From a virus: a stretch of 20,093 nucleotides of DNA. Both the position numbers and the translations under genes were made by a program. Positions 1 to 7,395 of the stretch are shown here, piece after piece; the first letter of the stretch is position 1, and each line of letters opens with the position of its first letter. Location: IMG/VR virus record IMGVR_UViG_3300024346_003214, positions 1-20,093 of that record; one strand, 5' to 3'. The notes under the pieces are model-generated. The model was given only the letters and a program-made list of their open reading frames with translations. It was not told the DNA's origin and searched no databases.

Positions 1-47
1 TGCATATATTCTTTCACTAAGTTACCTTGATAAGGGCGATTCATCAT
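1..47 (-). CDS. Start of an unidentified gene, cut by the window edge
   Basis: An open frame begins at ATG 47-45, with a second in-frame ATG at 44-42. It runs off the window reading MMNRPYQGNLVKEYM. The start overlaps the TGA stop (46-44) of the SGNH-like gene, the same stop/start overlap used throughout this operon. A weak purine-rich GGA stretch precedes it. Only about 15 residues are visible, so no family can be assigned. Start overlap and continuity with the operon are the only support. Confidence 0.4.
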   Translation of the reverse strand, partial: MMNRPYQGNLVKEYM

Positions 48-847
48 AATGTTCCATTCTCCATTTTAGTAAACGTTTCAAAAAGTAAGTTTGCATATCG
101 TAAGTTTGTCTTCTCACCAGGATGACCGAACTCTTTAATGTCATTGTTCTCTACTCCCAATGAGTAGAGGTCTGTTATTGGACCTTTTTTACCCATACCT
201 ATTCTACTAGTAGTTTTCAATTTTCTTAGAGAAGTCACTAACCACTCTTTATACTCAGGCACTTTATCTATCCGCATATCTGGATGTATAGGATTAGCTC
301 CATCCATTTCAGCGTCGGTCAGTACCGCCATAATATTGGACCAATTTCTTTTATGAAAAGTCCCTTGAATCAACTTTATTCCTTTTGCCTCACATAACAA
401 TTCAATAGTCTTTATTTTAGACAGTGTGTGCATAATATCAGTTCGTGTATCATAACATCTTTCATACCATTCGTCAAATATTCCTCTGATTTTTTTAGTG
501 TGAATATTTCGTGTCCTTAGACTTGAGAACTGAGTCACATCTAATTCTCTACCGAGTTCCTGTTTTTTATTTGAGGGATAGTATTCGACCCATTCTGATC
601 TCTGCCAAGCAGACCAAAGAACAACCATATGTGTGATCTGTTGGTCTGAGTTGTTGTGCAAGTGATCTATAATGTTACGAAAAATCTGTTCATTACCTGC
701 ACCACATCTTCCTAGATTGACATAATCAATTCCCATCTTTTTTGCGAGTATGTCTGTGAAAGTATGTTTCCAGTGTGTTGGTGGGGTATCATCATAACCA
801 TCAAGTTCATCTCCCCAGACGAAACTGCATCCTGCGGTCAGTAACAT
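44..847 (-). CDS. SGNH/GDSL-hydrolase-like protein
   Basis: A 267-aa protein. Near the N-terminus, GCSFVWGDEL (residues 6-15) resembles block I of SGNH/GDSL hydrolases, with Ser8 in the nucleophile position. LGRCGAGNEQI (about 45-55) could be the Gly/Asn oxyanion-hole segment. EFGHPGEKTN near the C-terminus matches the position of the catalytic His block, although the usual Asp two or three residues before the His is not obvious. This family includes esterases and carbohydrate deacetylases; many marine T4-like phages carry undefined members. There is no signal peptide, so a cytoplasmic or virion-associated role is more likely than secretion. Its ATG shares one base with the iscU stop (TAATG), implying translational coupling. 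The substrate is unknown. Fold assignment is moderately supported; function is not. Confidence 0.55.
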   Translation of the reverse strand: MLLTAGCSFVWGDELDGYDDTPPTHWKHTFTDILAKKMGIDYVNLGRCGAGNEQIFRNIIDHLHNNSDQQITHMVVLWSAWQRSEWVEYYPSNKKQELGRELDVTQFSSLRTRNIHTKKIRGIFDEWYERCYDTRTDIMHTLSKIKTIELLCEAKGIKLIQGTFHKRNWSNIMAVLTDAEMDGANPIHPDMRIDKVPEYKEWLVTSLRKLKTTSRIGMGKKGPITDLYSLGVENNDIKEFGHPGEKTNLRYANLLFETFTKMENGTL

Positions 848-1218
848 TAGTTTTTCTCTTTATAGTCTTTGATCGCAGCCTTGATCGCATCTTCTGCGAG
901 AACACTGCAGTGAATTTTTACGGGTGGAAGTGCGAGTTCTTTGGCGATCTCAGTGTTCTTGATTGCACCTGCCTCATCTAAACTTTTGCCTTTGACCCAT
1001 TCGGTGAGTAGAGAACTGGACGCGATTGCAGAACCGCACCCATAAGTTTTAAACTTTGCGTCTTGAATGACACCATCATCAACAAAGATCTGTAGTTGCA
1101 TAACGTCACCACACGCGGGTGCACCGACCATGCCAGTACCAACGTTGTCGTCTTCTTTGTCCATCTTCCCCACGTTGCGTGGGTTCTCGTAATGGTCTAG
1201 AACCTTGTCGGAATACAT
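847..1218 (-). CDS. iscU: IscU-type iron-sulfur cluster scaffold
   Basis: A 123-aa protein, close to full bacterial IscU length (about 128 aa). All hallmark residues are visible: Cys36 in ACGD with Asp38, Cys61 in YGCGSA, and His103-Cys104 just after the LPPVK motif (97-101), which in cellular IscU is the HscA chaperone-binding site. IscU assembles 2Fe-2S clusters from IscS-delivered sulfur and passes them to apo-proteins via HscA/HscB. No iscS, hscA or hscB is present here, so the protein would have to use host partners; the intact LPPVK is consistent with that. The ATG overlaps the dsbA stop by one base, and the SGNH-like gene follows with another one-base overlap. This is an auxiliary metabolic gene in a phage operon. 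The identity is strong; the benefit to the phage is inferred. Confidence 0.93.
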   Translation of the reverse strand: MYSDKVLDHYENPRNVGKMDKEDDNVGTGMVGAPACGDVMQLQIFVDDGVIQDAKFKTYGCGSAIASSSLLTEWVKGKSLDEAGAIKNTEIAKELALPPVKIHCSVLAEDAIKAAIKDYKEKN

Positions 1219-1460
1219 TACTGAAATAGTTCCTCATACAACTCATAAACTTCATTAGCCTCTGTGCGAGACTCTTCCATGTTTTGTTTATGATAGATAG
1301 TCGCAAGTTTACGGAAGTGCTTCTTATCAACACCGTACTTCTCGTTAGTGACATCTACGATATCTTTCATTAATTCTTTCTCAGCATCGATACGCAACAT
1401 GCTGTCAGACATCTCTCTAATCGCGTCTGCGACTTTCTTTTTATCTTCTGGACCTATCAT
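1218..1460 (-). CDS. dsbA: T4 DsbA-like dsDNA-binding protein (late transcription)
   Basis: An 80-aa protein resembling phage T4 DsbA, a double-stranded DNA-binding protein associated with late promoters (not the thiol oxidoreductase of the same name). The core KDIVDVTNEKYGVDKKHF followed by LATIYHKQN and an acidic VYELYEELF tail parallels the recalled T4 sequence (KDI..A.DELGVD..MF..LLALYHKDN..VVELYD). T4 DsbA is 89 aa. I chose ATG 1460 because it forms an ATGA overlap with the preceding gene and has GGAG about 10 nt upstream; an in-frame upstream start at 1493 would extend it by 11 residues without homology support. The iscU start overlaps its stop by one base. Family recognition is from memory, with good alignment over about 50 residues. 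Confidence 0.8.
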   Translation of the reverse strand: MIGPEDKKKVADAIREMSDSMLRIDAEKELMKDIVDVTNEKYGVDKKHFRKLATIYHKQNMEESRTEANEVYELYEELFQ

Positions 1461-1741
1461 AATAATCTTACTCCACTTGTTGCTTCTGTCCATGCGGCGG
1501 AAAAATCATCATTAGTTAGTGTGCACAGAACATACTGTTGGAAACAAACCTTCTCAGGATTTTCCTTACTTGTCATACATACACCACGTGCAAAACCGAT
1601 ACCTTGATCGCCATGAATCAACATACGCGGGTCTTTGAGAGTAACTGTACCATTACTATTCATGCCGTCCAAATTACTTTCCAAACGACCTACATATTCT
1701 CCACTTACTGTGACAACCGTCACTACATCATTATTCTTCAT
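1457..1741 (-). CDS. Small conserved-looking phage protein, function unknown
   Basis: A 94-aa protein I cannot name. It begins MKNNDVVTVVTVSGEYVGRL, an alternation of beta-strand residues with GEYVGRL that recalls a small Sm-like or SH3-like barrel, followed by TVTLKDPRMLI and GIGFARGVCMTS. This fold suggestion rests on residue pattern alone. ATG 1741 is preferred over the TTG at 1756 because of the GAAGAG purine stretch about 8 nt upstream. It overlaps the end of the oxygenase-like gene by 11 bp and overlaps dsbA by 4 bp (ATGA), so it is part of a coupled run. Its position beside dsbA gives only weak context. Confidence 0.7.
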   Translation of the reverse strand: MKNNDVVTVVTVSGEYVGRLESNLDGMNSNGTVTLKDPRMLIHGDQGIGFARGVCMTSKENPEKVCFQQYVLCTLTNDDFSAAWTEATSGVRLL

Positions 1742-2414
1742 TTTCAATCTCTTCAATTAACATATCACGCATTTGTTGTGCCTGCGCATCTTCAGGGTTA
1801 TCTACACTACCATTATTCACAAACTTATATGCAAGTGTAATGCGTTGACACTCTGTGTATGCGGCGTGCCAACAGTGTAGGTCTTCTTCATGACCCGCAC
1901 CGAAATAATAGTGACGACACTGCCATCCAGGCACATCTGGTATTTTTACAATCTCGTCGTTCTTCTTGTCATAGTACTCAAAGAAACCGTCTCCGGTCTC
2001 TGACCACGTAAACAAGACTTGGTACGCATTGGCATCAAAGTTAGTATGCCAACCCACAAAACCGCCTGGCGGATAGTAAGATAGTAGAGCGGACGTATGT
2101 GCGCCAAGTTCTGACGCAAAGTCATATTTGACCTTTTGCATAAATCCACCCCACATCTCTTTATCTTCACGCACCATCTTTGAAATCGGTTGTGCGAAGT
2201 ATCTATCGGGCGGGCCAACCAGACCATCACGACCGCGAGACAAACAGTCTTCGAGGTACTCACGAGATGTGTAGTACGACCCCAAGTCTACATCCTTGCG
2301 TTCGTGGTAGGTCCAATACTTTTCGTCGTTGTACGACGGTTTAGACAGCATCTCATCTGAGAAACTGTTAAGAGTCTCTAACAACCCTTTATTACGAATT
2401 ACTACTTCAGTCAT
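1731..2414 (-). CDS. 2-oxoglutarate/Fe(II) oxygenase-like protein
   Basis: A 227-aa protein with the look of a double-stranded beta-helix dioxygenase. YYPPGGFVGWHTNFDANAY (113-131) resembles the first metal-ligand strand, FTWSETGDGFFEYYD (135-149) the central strands, and CWHAAYTECQRITLAYKF (181-198) the distal His183 and the Arg191 that would bind 2-oxoglutarate. The expected HxD reads H123-T-N125, with Asp127 two residues later, so the acidic ligand may be displaced or absent as in aspartyl/asparaginyl hydroxylases. Such enzymes hydroxylate proteins, nucleobases or small molecules; the substrate is not evident. The AbrB-like gene ends 8 bp inside its start and the next gene starts before its end. 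Fold moderately likely; activity uncertain. Confidence 0.6.
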   Translation of the reverse strand: MTEVVIRNKGLLETLNSFSDEMLSKPSYNDEKYWTYHERKDVDLGSYYTSREYLEDCLSRGRDGLVGPPDRYFAQPISKMVREDKEMWGGFMQKVKYDFASELGAHTSALLSYYPPGGFVGWHTNFDANAYQVLFTWSETGDGFFEYYDKKNDEIVKIPDVPGWQCRHYYFGAGHEEDLHCWHAAYTECQRITLAYKFVNNGSVDNPEDAQAQQMRDMLIEEIENEE

Positions 2415-2610
2415 TACTTTTATTGCTACGATGAATGATCATGGAGTATCTATCTCCAATCTGTTGTTTGAAAGAAACAGTATCTCCTTCTTTCAAGCTA
2501 AGTTGATCAAATAGTCTATTCGGTATTTCAAAAGCAAGATCGCCTTCTAATACTGTAGGTACTACATTACAATTAAAAATAGTATTATCTTTCTTCATTG
2601 ATACGTTCAT
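2407..2610 (-). CDS. AbrB/MazE-like swapped-hairpin protein
   Basis: A protein of 67 aa (63 aa if it starts at the second ATG, 2598). The segment LAFEIPNRLFDQLSLKEGDTVSFKQ is typical of AbrB/MazE/SpoVT DNA-binding hairpins, whose consensus has I-P-x-x-L, then LxxGDxV, and which act as homodimeric transcription regulators or antitoxins. There is no adjacent toxin gene, so an antitoxin role is not supported; a phage regulator or nucleic-acid-binding protein is more plausible. Neither start has a clear Shine-Dalgarno sequence, which fits translational coupling from the preceding membrane-protein gene (overlap of 14-26 bp). It overlaps the oxygenase-like gene by 8 bp. Confidence 0.6.
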   Translation of the reverse strand: MNVSMKKDNTIFNCNVVPTVLEGDLAFEIPNRLFDQLSLKEGDTVSFKQQIGDRYSMIIHRSNKSND

Positions 2611-2764
2611 TTACTTTATGGAGATCTTCTGGAGTGCATACTCCGTTATTTATTAAGAATATAAGAGTAGACTCAATTCCGTTCTGTTTACCTAGCATTT
2701 GTCCCACTTTGTAAAAAGAATACAGAAGCGACATTGCAAGTGCGGTGTGTATCCATGGATCCAT
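2585..2764 (-). CDS. Small single-pass membrane protein, unknown
   Basis: A 59-aa protein starting at ATG 2764, chosen because GGGAGAG lies 5 nt upstream; the longer open frame to 2848 would run deep inside gp41 and adds no recognisable sequence. Residues 4-24 (WIHTALAMSLLYSFYKVGQML) form one hydrophobic helix, followed by a soluble tail with ESTLIFLINNGVCTPEDLHKVNERI that is probably helical. It starts 10 nt after the gp41 stop, and its end overlaps the AbrB-like gene. I do not recognise the family. Membrane topology is inferred from hydrophobicity only. Confidence 0.65.
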   Translation of the reverse strand: MDPWIHTALAMSLLYSFYKVGQMLGKQNGIESTLIFLINNGVCTPEDLHKVNERINEER

Positions 2765-2774
2765 TATACTCTCC

Positions 2775-4169
2775 CTATAGAGTAAAGTCGGCGAAACGTT
2801 CTGTATTGATTCGCTGACCGGAGTTTGAGTTATCAAAGGCTGGTCCATTATCTACTTCTTTATTTAGGGGTGAGTCGTTTTGATCAACGTCAAATAATCT
2901 CATCTTAGCACGGTCAATACCCACGACAAATCTCTGGTATGTATTCAAATCATTATATCGATTCTTTAACTGTTTCACTAGGATCTGGTTGTTCGCTTTG
3001 AGTTCGTCGTTGGAGATAAGTGCGAACATGAAGTCTGCGGTTGCGGGTAGTCCAAAAGACTCGGACGTATCTTCCAACCCCACGTCATCATTAGTGAAAC
3101 CAGAACGAGTCGTCTGCGTTGCAGACACGATCGGCACGTCGAATTCCACGGCAAGACCACGTAACTCTTCAGCAATAGACTTGATATACGAATACGAGTT
3201 AATAGCACCACCCATCCCCTTCATACGTGCACTCGCACAGATATTCAAATAATCAATGAAGATCATATCTGGCACGAATTGCTTTTTAAGTTTCAGTTCA
3301 TTCAGTAACGCACGAAAGTGGTTAGCGTGTGCACTGCCCGTAGGGTATTCTTTGATGATCAGTTTACCAGTCGTTTTCTCTGCAATACTCTGAACACGAT
3401 TAGAAAACATATCTTTACTCAGATGTTCTAACTGGTCGATAGGAACATTCAACAGATTTGCGTCTATACGCTCGGCGATGCGTTCTTCTGCCATCTCCAT
3501 AGTAATATACAAAACATTTTTACCTTGCGACAGAGACGCACCAGCGCAGTGACACATGAACAACGACTTACCGACACCTGTACCTGCGAGTGCGATATTG
3601 AGAGTCTTGTTTGGTAGACCGCCCTTGGTAATACGATTAAAATAGTCTAAATCAAATCCAATACGTTCTTCATCTAGATGATAAAAGTCCCAACGAGAAT
3701 CAATATTCTCTAGATAATCGTGACCAATGTTGGCGTCAAAAGAAACACCAAGTGCCTTGGACAATATATCTGGAATTGCGTTCTTAGTAAGTGTTTTATT
3801 CTTACCATCAAGAATACCAATCGACTCCATGACTGCGTTAAACACTGCACGATCTTGACACCACTTCTCAGTGCGATCAACTAACCATTCAGAATCTTCT
3901 GCACGGTAATTGAAGATGTCTGGAAGTATCTCCATTGCGTGACGATATTGATCATCTGATAATTTATCTTCAGAATCAATTTCAATTTTAAACGCTTCGA
4001 GCGTAGGCAGTTTGTTAAACTTCGCGATGTAGGATGTAAATTCTTTAAAGAGACCATTGTAGGTCCCTTCAAAGTAATCGGGTGAGAGAAAGGCGGCAAC
4101 CTTTCTCATGTAAGAATCGTTAGTCAGTAGATTCCGTAGAATCGTTTGCTGTAGATTGATCTCTGTCAT
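2775..4169 (-). CDS. 41: Replicative DNA helicase (T4 gp41-like, DnaB family)
   Basis: A 464-aa protein, near T4 gp41 (475 aa). It has an N-terminal helical domain (about 1-150), then a RecA-type helicase core with Walker A AGTGVGKS (195-202), a TMEMAEERIAERID segment (223-236), Walker B near MIFIDYLNI (about 300) and a downstream Q-rich VSATQTTRSG motif. gp41 is the hexameric 5'-3' helicase that unwinds the fork and works with a primase. The ATG at 4169 follows GAGAAG and overlaps the preceding 120-aa gene by 50 bp. The C-terminus is acidic and Ser/Asn-rich. It belongs to the long operon that includes uvsX. Confident assignment. Confidence 0.95.
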   Translation of the reverse strand: MTEINLQQTILRNLLTNDSYMRKVAAFLSPDYFEGTYNGLFKEFTSYIAKFNKLPTLEAFKIEIDSEDKLSDDQYRHAMEILPDIFNYRAEDSEWLVDRTEKWCQDRAVFNAVMESIGILDGKNKTLTKNAIPDILSKALGVSFDANIGHDYLENIDSRWDFYHLDEERIGFDLDYFNRITKGGLPNKTLNIALAGTGVGKSLFMCHCAGASLSQGKNVLYITMEMAEERIAERIDANLLNVPIDQLEHLSKDMFSNRVQSIAEKTTGKLIIKEYPTGSAHANHFRALLNELKLKKQFVPDMIFIDYLNICASARMKGMGGAINSYSYIKSIAEELRGLAVEFDVPIVSATQTTRSGFTNDDVGLEDTSESFGLPATADFMFALISNDELKANNQILVKQLKNRYNDLNTYQRFVVGIDRAKMRLFDVDQNDSPLNKEVDNGPAFDNSNSGQRINTERFADFTL

Positions 4170-4482
4170 TTACTTCTCGCGATTTAATAGTTTTATCTTC
4201 AATTGCAGAGGCTAAAATATCTTGAAGCACCTCCGCAGCGAATTTCTGCATATCTAAATTGTCAAGTGTATTTTCTGGATTTTTATTCTCTAAGACATCA
4301 AAGTTAAACTTTAGCATACCTTCTGTGCCATCTAACTGAACATTATTATATCTAATGGTCACATCTTCATATGGCGATCTTAGAAAACTGACATTCCAGA
4401 ATTCATTACCTTGTGTATCATACGCTGAAATTAACTCGTAGTCAAGATGTTCAGACGGTTTGTCTAGATTTAGTTCACTCAT
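4120..4482 (-). CDS. Conserved-looking protein between uvsX and gp41, unknown
   Basis: A 120-aa acidic protein with no motif I recognise. The N-terminal two thirds (about 10-70) alternates in a beta-like pattern (ELISAYDTQGNEFWNVSFL, VTIRYNNVQLDG, LKFNFDVLE). A helical stretch AAEVLQDILASAIE follows, and the tail is Ser/Thr/Asp-rich and probably disordered. It overlaps uvsX by 4 bp (ATGA) and gp41 by 50 bp, so it is translationally locked between recombinase and helicase; this suggests a recombination-dependent replication accessory, though that is only context. Marine T4-like phages often have a hypothetical gene in this slot. Confidence 0.8.
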   Translation of the reverse strand: MSELNLDKPSEHLDYELISAYDTQGNEFWNVSFLRSPYEDVTIRYNNVQLDGTEGMLKFNFDVLENKNPENTLDNLDMQKFAAEVLQDILASAIEDKTIKSREVNDRDQSTANDSTESTD

Positions 4483-5534
4483 GCTTCCTCCATCTCAGTG
4501 ATTAGTTCCGCATTCAACTCGCTGGCATAACCAATTTTATAGGTTTTTTGCAAAAAGTCTGCGAAGTTAGTTGTTTCAAAAATAGGTTCCCAGAACTCTG
4601 CGTTCAAGGTGTCTTTGGTGCGAACTTTAGTACCGACCATTTCACCCGTAGACGTGTCAACTTTCTGATACCATCCATTAGAAGGTTTCGCGACATATCC
4701 ACCAAGAAGTGCGACATCAAGAAGACCAGAGTACTTCTGCACTCCACCTTCCCACGAGACGCCAATCGGGATCTTAGACTTCTCTTTGACATATCGGGAC
4801 TTCTCTACGTTGATCACAAAGTCATAACCAACGATCTCAGTACCCTGCTTCTCTTGACGACGACCGATGATCCAGATGTTGTCGGCAGAGTAATAGATAC
4901 CAGTACCACCACTAACTACATCTTTTGGAAACAGACCAATCTCTTTATAAGTGTGATTGATTGCAAGCATCGGAATGTTCTTCATCGCAAGGTATGGTGT
5001 TGACATACGGAACAGACCTTTCAGTGCCTTAGCACGTGACATGTCTGCGACACCCTTCTCGTTCAGTGCATCTTCCAGTTCTTTCTTAGACGCAAGGTTA
5101 CCGATAGAGTCAATCACGATAATGACATCATCTTCACGGTCTAGCTGCTCTAACTGGTTGATCATATCAAACTTCAGTTCTTCGACATTTGCGATCGGTG
5201 TGTGTAACACACGACTCGTGTCAATACCGAACTGTTCAAAGTAAGACTGTGGTGAACCAAACTCTGAGTCATAAAACAACATGACTGCGTCTGGTTTTGC
5301 GTTAAGATATGCACCCGCCATAAGTAATGCGAATGATGTCTTAAAGTGTTTCGATGGTCCAGCGAGGACAGTCAGTCCAGGTGTCACACCACCATCGACA
5401 GATCCCGACAACGCGACGTTTACCATCGGAACGTCGGTCGGTACCATATCTTTTTCAGTGAAGAACTTACTAGTGGAAAGTGTCGCCGTCTCCTTTATCT
5501 TCGAGTTCTTCTTCAGTTTGTCCATTATCGACAT
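4479..5534 (-). CDS. uvsX: RecA-like recombinase UvsX
   Basis: A 351-aa protein matching T4 UvsX (about 390 aa). Walker A is GPSKHFKTS (59-67), of the UvsX-specific GPSKxFK type rather than bacterial GPESSGKT. Walker B is in VIIVIDSIGNLASKKE (about 136-151). UvsX forms filaments on ssDNA for strand exchange, repair and recombination-dependent replication, normally with UvsY and Gp32 encoded elsewhere. ATG 5534 is chosen because a perfect GGAGG lies 5 nt upstream; the in-frame TTG at 5546 lies in that Shine-Dalgarno site. The start sits 65 bp inside the end of the UDP-sugar dehydrogenase gene in another frame. The 120-aa unknown follows with an ATGA overlap. Confident. Confidence 0.95.
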   Translation of the reverse strand: MSIMDKLKKNSKIKETATLSTSKFFTEKDMVPTDVPMVNVALSGSVDGGVTPGLTVLAGPSKHFKTSFALLMAGAYLNAKPDAVMLFYDSEFGSPQSYFEQFGIDTSRVLHTPIANVEELKFDMINQLEQLDREDDVIIVIDSIGNLASKKELEDALNEKGVADMSRAKALKGLFRMSTPYLAMKNIPMLAINHTYKEIGLFPKDVVSGGTGIYYSADNIWIIGRRQEKQGTEIVGYDFVINVEKSRYVKEKSKIPIGVSWEGGVQKYSGLLDVALLGGYVAKPSNGWYQKVDTSTGEMVGTKVRTKDTLNAEFWEPIFETTNFADFLQKTYKIGYASELNAELITEMEEA

Positions 5535-6453
5535 TTTTGCCTCCAAAATCTACAAATGTAATGTTATTAACTTTTTCACGTTCATCGAGGTCATATTGTA
5601 CACGATAATCACTATTGATGTCAAGTACTCTCTCTAATAAATCAAATGAATGATCGTTACCCTCATTATCTTCAAACGTAGAGAATCGCAAGAATGCCTT
5701 TGTGTCTTTAGGCAGACACGCACCACCAAACCCACGTTTACCATCAAACCCTGGAACACGAGTGTGACCCAAACCAACACGATCATCTTTACCAGCAGCT
5801 CGTACTACAGTATTGTAATTACAACCATACATGTTAATCAGATCATATAACTGGTTGAAGAACGTGATCTTGGTCGATAGGAATGAGTTGATTGTGTATT
5901 TCACAAACGACGCTTCGTATGCAGTCATGCGGTGATAGTCGTTTGACTCACAAGCACTAAAGATTTCATACACATCAATAACTTCCGCAACTGCTTGAGG
6001 AGTGCCACCGATGACGTGAAACTTTGCAGAGACGAAATCCGATTTAGCATTTTTCTCTGTCAAAAACTCAGGGTTATAAGCAAAACGATCTATCTGTTCT
6101 TTCGTAAGTTGTTGATAGATTCTGTCAATCGCATCTGGTGTGATAGTTGACTTAATAATCACGAGAGCGTCTGTCTCATGTAAACACTTAAGTGCACTCT
6201 CTTCAACAATAGAAGAATTGACAGAACCATCGTCATTCGAAGGTGTCGGTGCACAGATAAAGAAACACGTCGGAGTCTCATCAAGTGTTTTATAGGACAA
6301 GTCGTCTAGACTTGTATTGTGTTTTGGATCAAATAGTGCAAAGTCAACTATAGGATGCATGAACGCATATTCTACAGCTTGACCGACAAATCCGTGACCC
6401 ACAATACCTATTAAAAATCTTACAGATTCGCCATTTTGCATTTTTCTAGACAT
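5470..6453 (-). CDS. UDP-glucose/GDP-mannose dehydrogenase family, lacking the C-terminal domain
   Basis: A 327-aa protein. The N-terminal Rossmann NAD site is IVGHGFVGQA (17-26), the catalytic loop is ICAPTPSNDDGSV, the central helix has Lys185 in ASFVKYTINSF, and the catalytic Cys246 is in GFGGACLPKD (241-250). These enzymes oxidise a UDP-hexose C6 alcohol to the uronic acid in two NAD-dependent steps. Family members are usually about 390-450 aa with a third, UDP-binding domain; here the sequence ends soon after the catalytic cysteine and finishes in an acidic tail (TEEELEDKGDGD). It either works as a compact form or has altered substrate use. Its ATG overlaps the epimerase stop by one base and its last 65 bp overlap uvsX. 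Substrate specificity cannot be read. Confidence 0.85.
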   Translation of the reverse strand: MSRKMQNGESVRFLIGIVGHGFVGQAVEYAFMHPIVDFALFDPKHNTSLDDLSYKTLDETPTCFFICAPTPSNDDGSVNSSIVEESALKCLHETDALVIIKSTITPDAIDRIYQQLTKEQIDRFAYNPEFLTEKNAKSDFVSAKFHVIGGTPQAVAEVIDVYEIFSACESNDYHRMTAYEASFVKYTINSFLSTKITFFNQLYDLINMYGCNYNTVVRAAGKDDRVGLGHTRVPGFDGKRGFGGACLPKDTKAFLRFSTFEDNEGNDHSFDLLERVLDINSDYRVQYDLDEREKVNNITFVDFGGKNVDNGQTEEELEDKGDGDTFH

Positions 6454-7394
6454 TAGTCCACCTCATTATATGTTTTGTACCACTCGTAAAATCTTTCAAC
6501 ACCCTCTGCAATACTCACCTTTGGTTGATAACCAAGTGCGCCAAGTTTAGATGTGTCTGACCATGTTTCTTTAGTGTCTGCCGGATGCTTAGGTGCAAGA
6601 TTCTTAATTGCTGTCTTACCAGTGTTCTTTTCAATTTCACCAATAAAGTCCATCAACTCGACTTGCTCACCACGACCAATATTAAAGATCTCACCAGACT
6701 CGATGTCGGTGTTATCTAAGACGATCTCAATACCATCCAAAATATCGTCAACGTAAGTAAAGTCCCGCTTCATATCACCATAATTATACACGGTTATTTC
6801 TTTTTCGTCAAGTATATTTTTAGTAAAGTCAAACAGCGCCATATCGGGACGACCCCATGGTCCATAGACTGTGAAGAAACGCAGACCGACAGTATTAAGA
6901 CCAGACGACTGCATCTGACACTCGTTTGCCCATTTGGTGTAACCATACGCATTCAACTGCTTACCATGTTCTTTACCTTCTACCCATGGCACTGGAGCGC
7001 CAGCATAGATGCATGAAGTTGACGCATAAAGAATTCTAGTATCAGGCAAATGTTTTTTGCAAACATCGATCAAGTTTTGCGTTGCGTCAATATTGTTCTG
7101 GTGATAACTTTTTTCGTTGCCGAGAGAGTCACGCACGCCTGCCATTGCACCTAAATGAACTATAGTATCTGGATTAAAGTCACGTAATAATGCTTCTAGT
7201 TTTATTTCATCACGCATATCACAACCCCAAATGTCTAATCCGAAGTGTACCATACGATCTTTCTTTAGTTTAGGAGTATAAAGATGATCATTAAAGTTGT
7301 CGATACCTTTTACACTTAGACCACGATCCATAAGACGTTTTGATAACTGAGATCCAATAAAACCAGCGGCACCTGTTACTAATACTTTTTTCAT
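6453..7394 (-). CDS. NAD-dependent nucleotide-sugar epimerase (UDP-glucuronate 4-epimerase-like)
   Basis: A 313-aa extended short-chain dehydrogenase. The NAD motif is GAAGFIGS (8-15), the active-site serine region is ASTSCIY (about 125-131), and the catalytic pair is Tyr150-x-x-x-Lys154 (YGYTK). GIDNFNDHLYTPKLKKDR and RFFTVYGPWGRPDMALF are characteristic of the UDP-glucuronate 4-epimerase branch, which interconverts UDP-GlcA and UDP-GalA. ATG 7394 is preferred to 7403 because AGGA is 9 nt upstream of 7394 but abuts the earlier ATG. It lies directly downstream of the primase-like gene and overlaps the dehydrogenase start by one base. The dehydrogenase could supply UDP-GlcA as its substrate. 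Exact specificity is inferred from family resemblance. Confidence 0.88.
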   Translation of the reverse strand: MKKVLVTGAAGFIGSQLSKRLMDRGLSVKGIDNFNDHLYTPKLKKDRMVHFGLDIWGCDMRDEIKLEALLRDFNPDTIVHLGAMAGVRDSLGNEKSYHQNNIDATQNLIDVCKKHLPDTRILYASTSCIYAGAPVPWVEGKEHGKQLNAYGYTKWANECQMQSSGLNTVGLRFFTVYGPWGRPDMALFDFTKNILDEKEITVYNYGDMKRDFTYVDDILDGIEIVLDNTDIESGEIFNIGRGEQVELMDFIGEIEKNTGKTAIKNLAPKHPADTKETWSDTSKLGALGYQPKVSIAEGVERFYEWYKTYNEVD

Positions 7395-7395
7395 T

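Noticed and set aside
1218-1460. DsbA as a thiol-disulfide oxidoreductase
   Set aside because: There is no CxxC motif and no cysteine in the chosen frame; the match is to the T4 DNA-binding protein that shares the name.
2407-2764. Toxin-antitoxin pair made of the AbrB-like and small membrane proteins
   Set aside because: The order and overlap would allow it, but the membrane protein shows no known toxin motif and a single helix is not sufficient.
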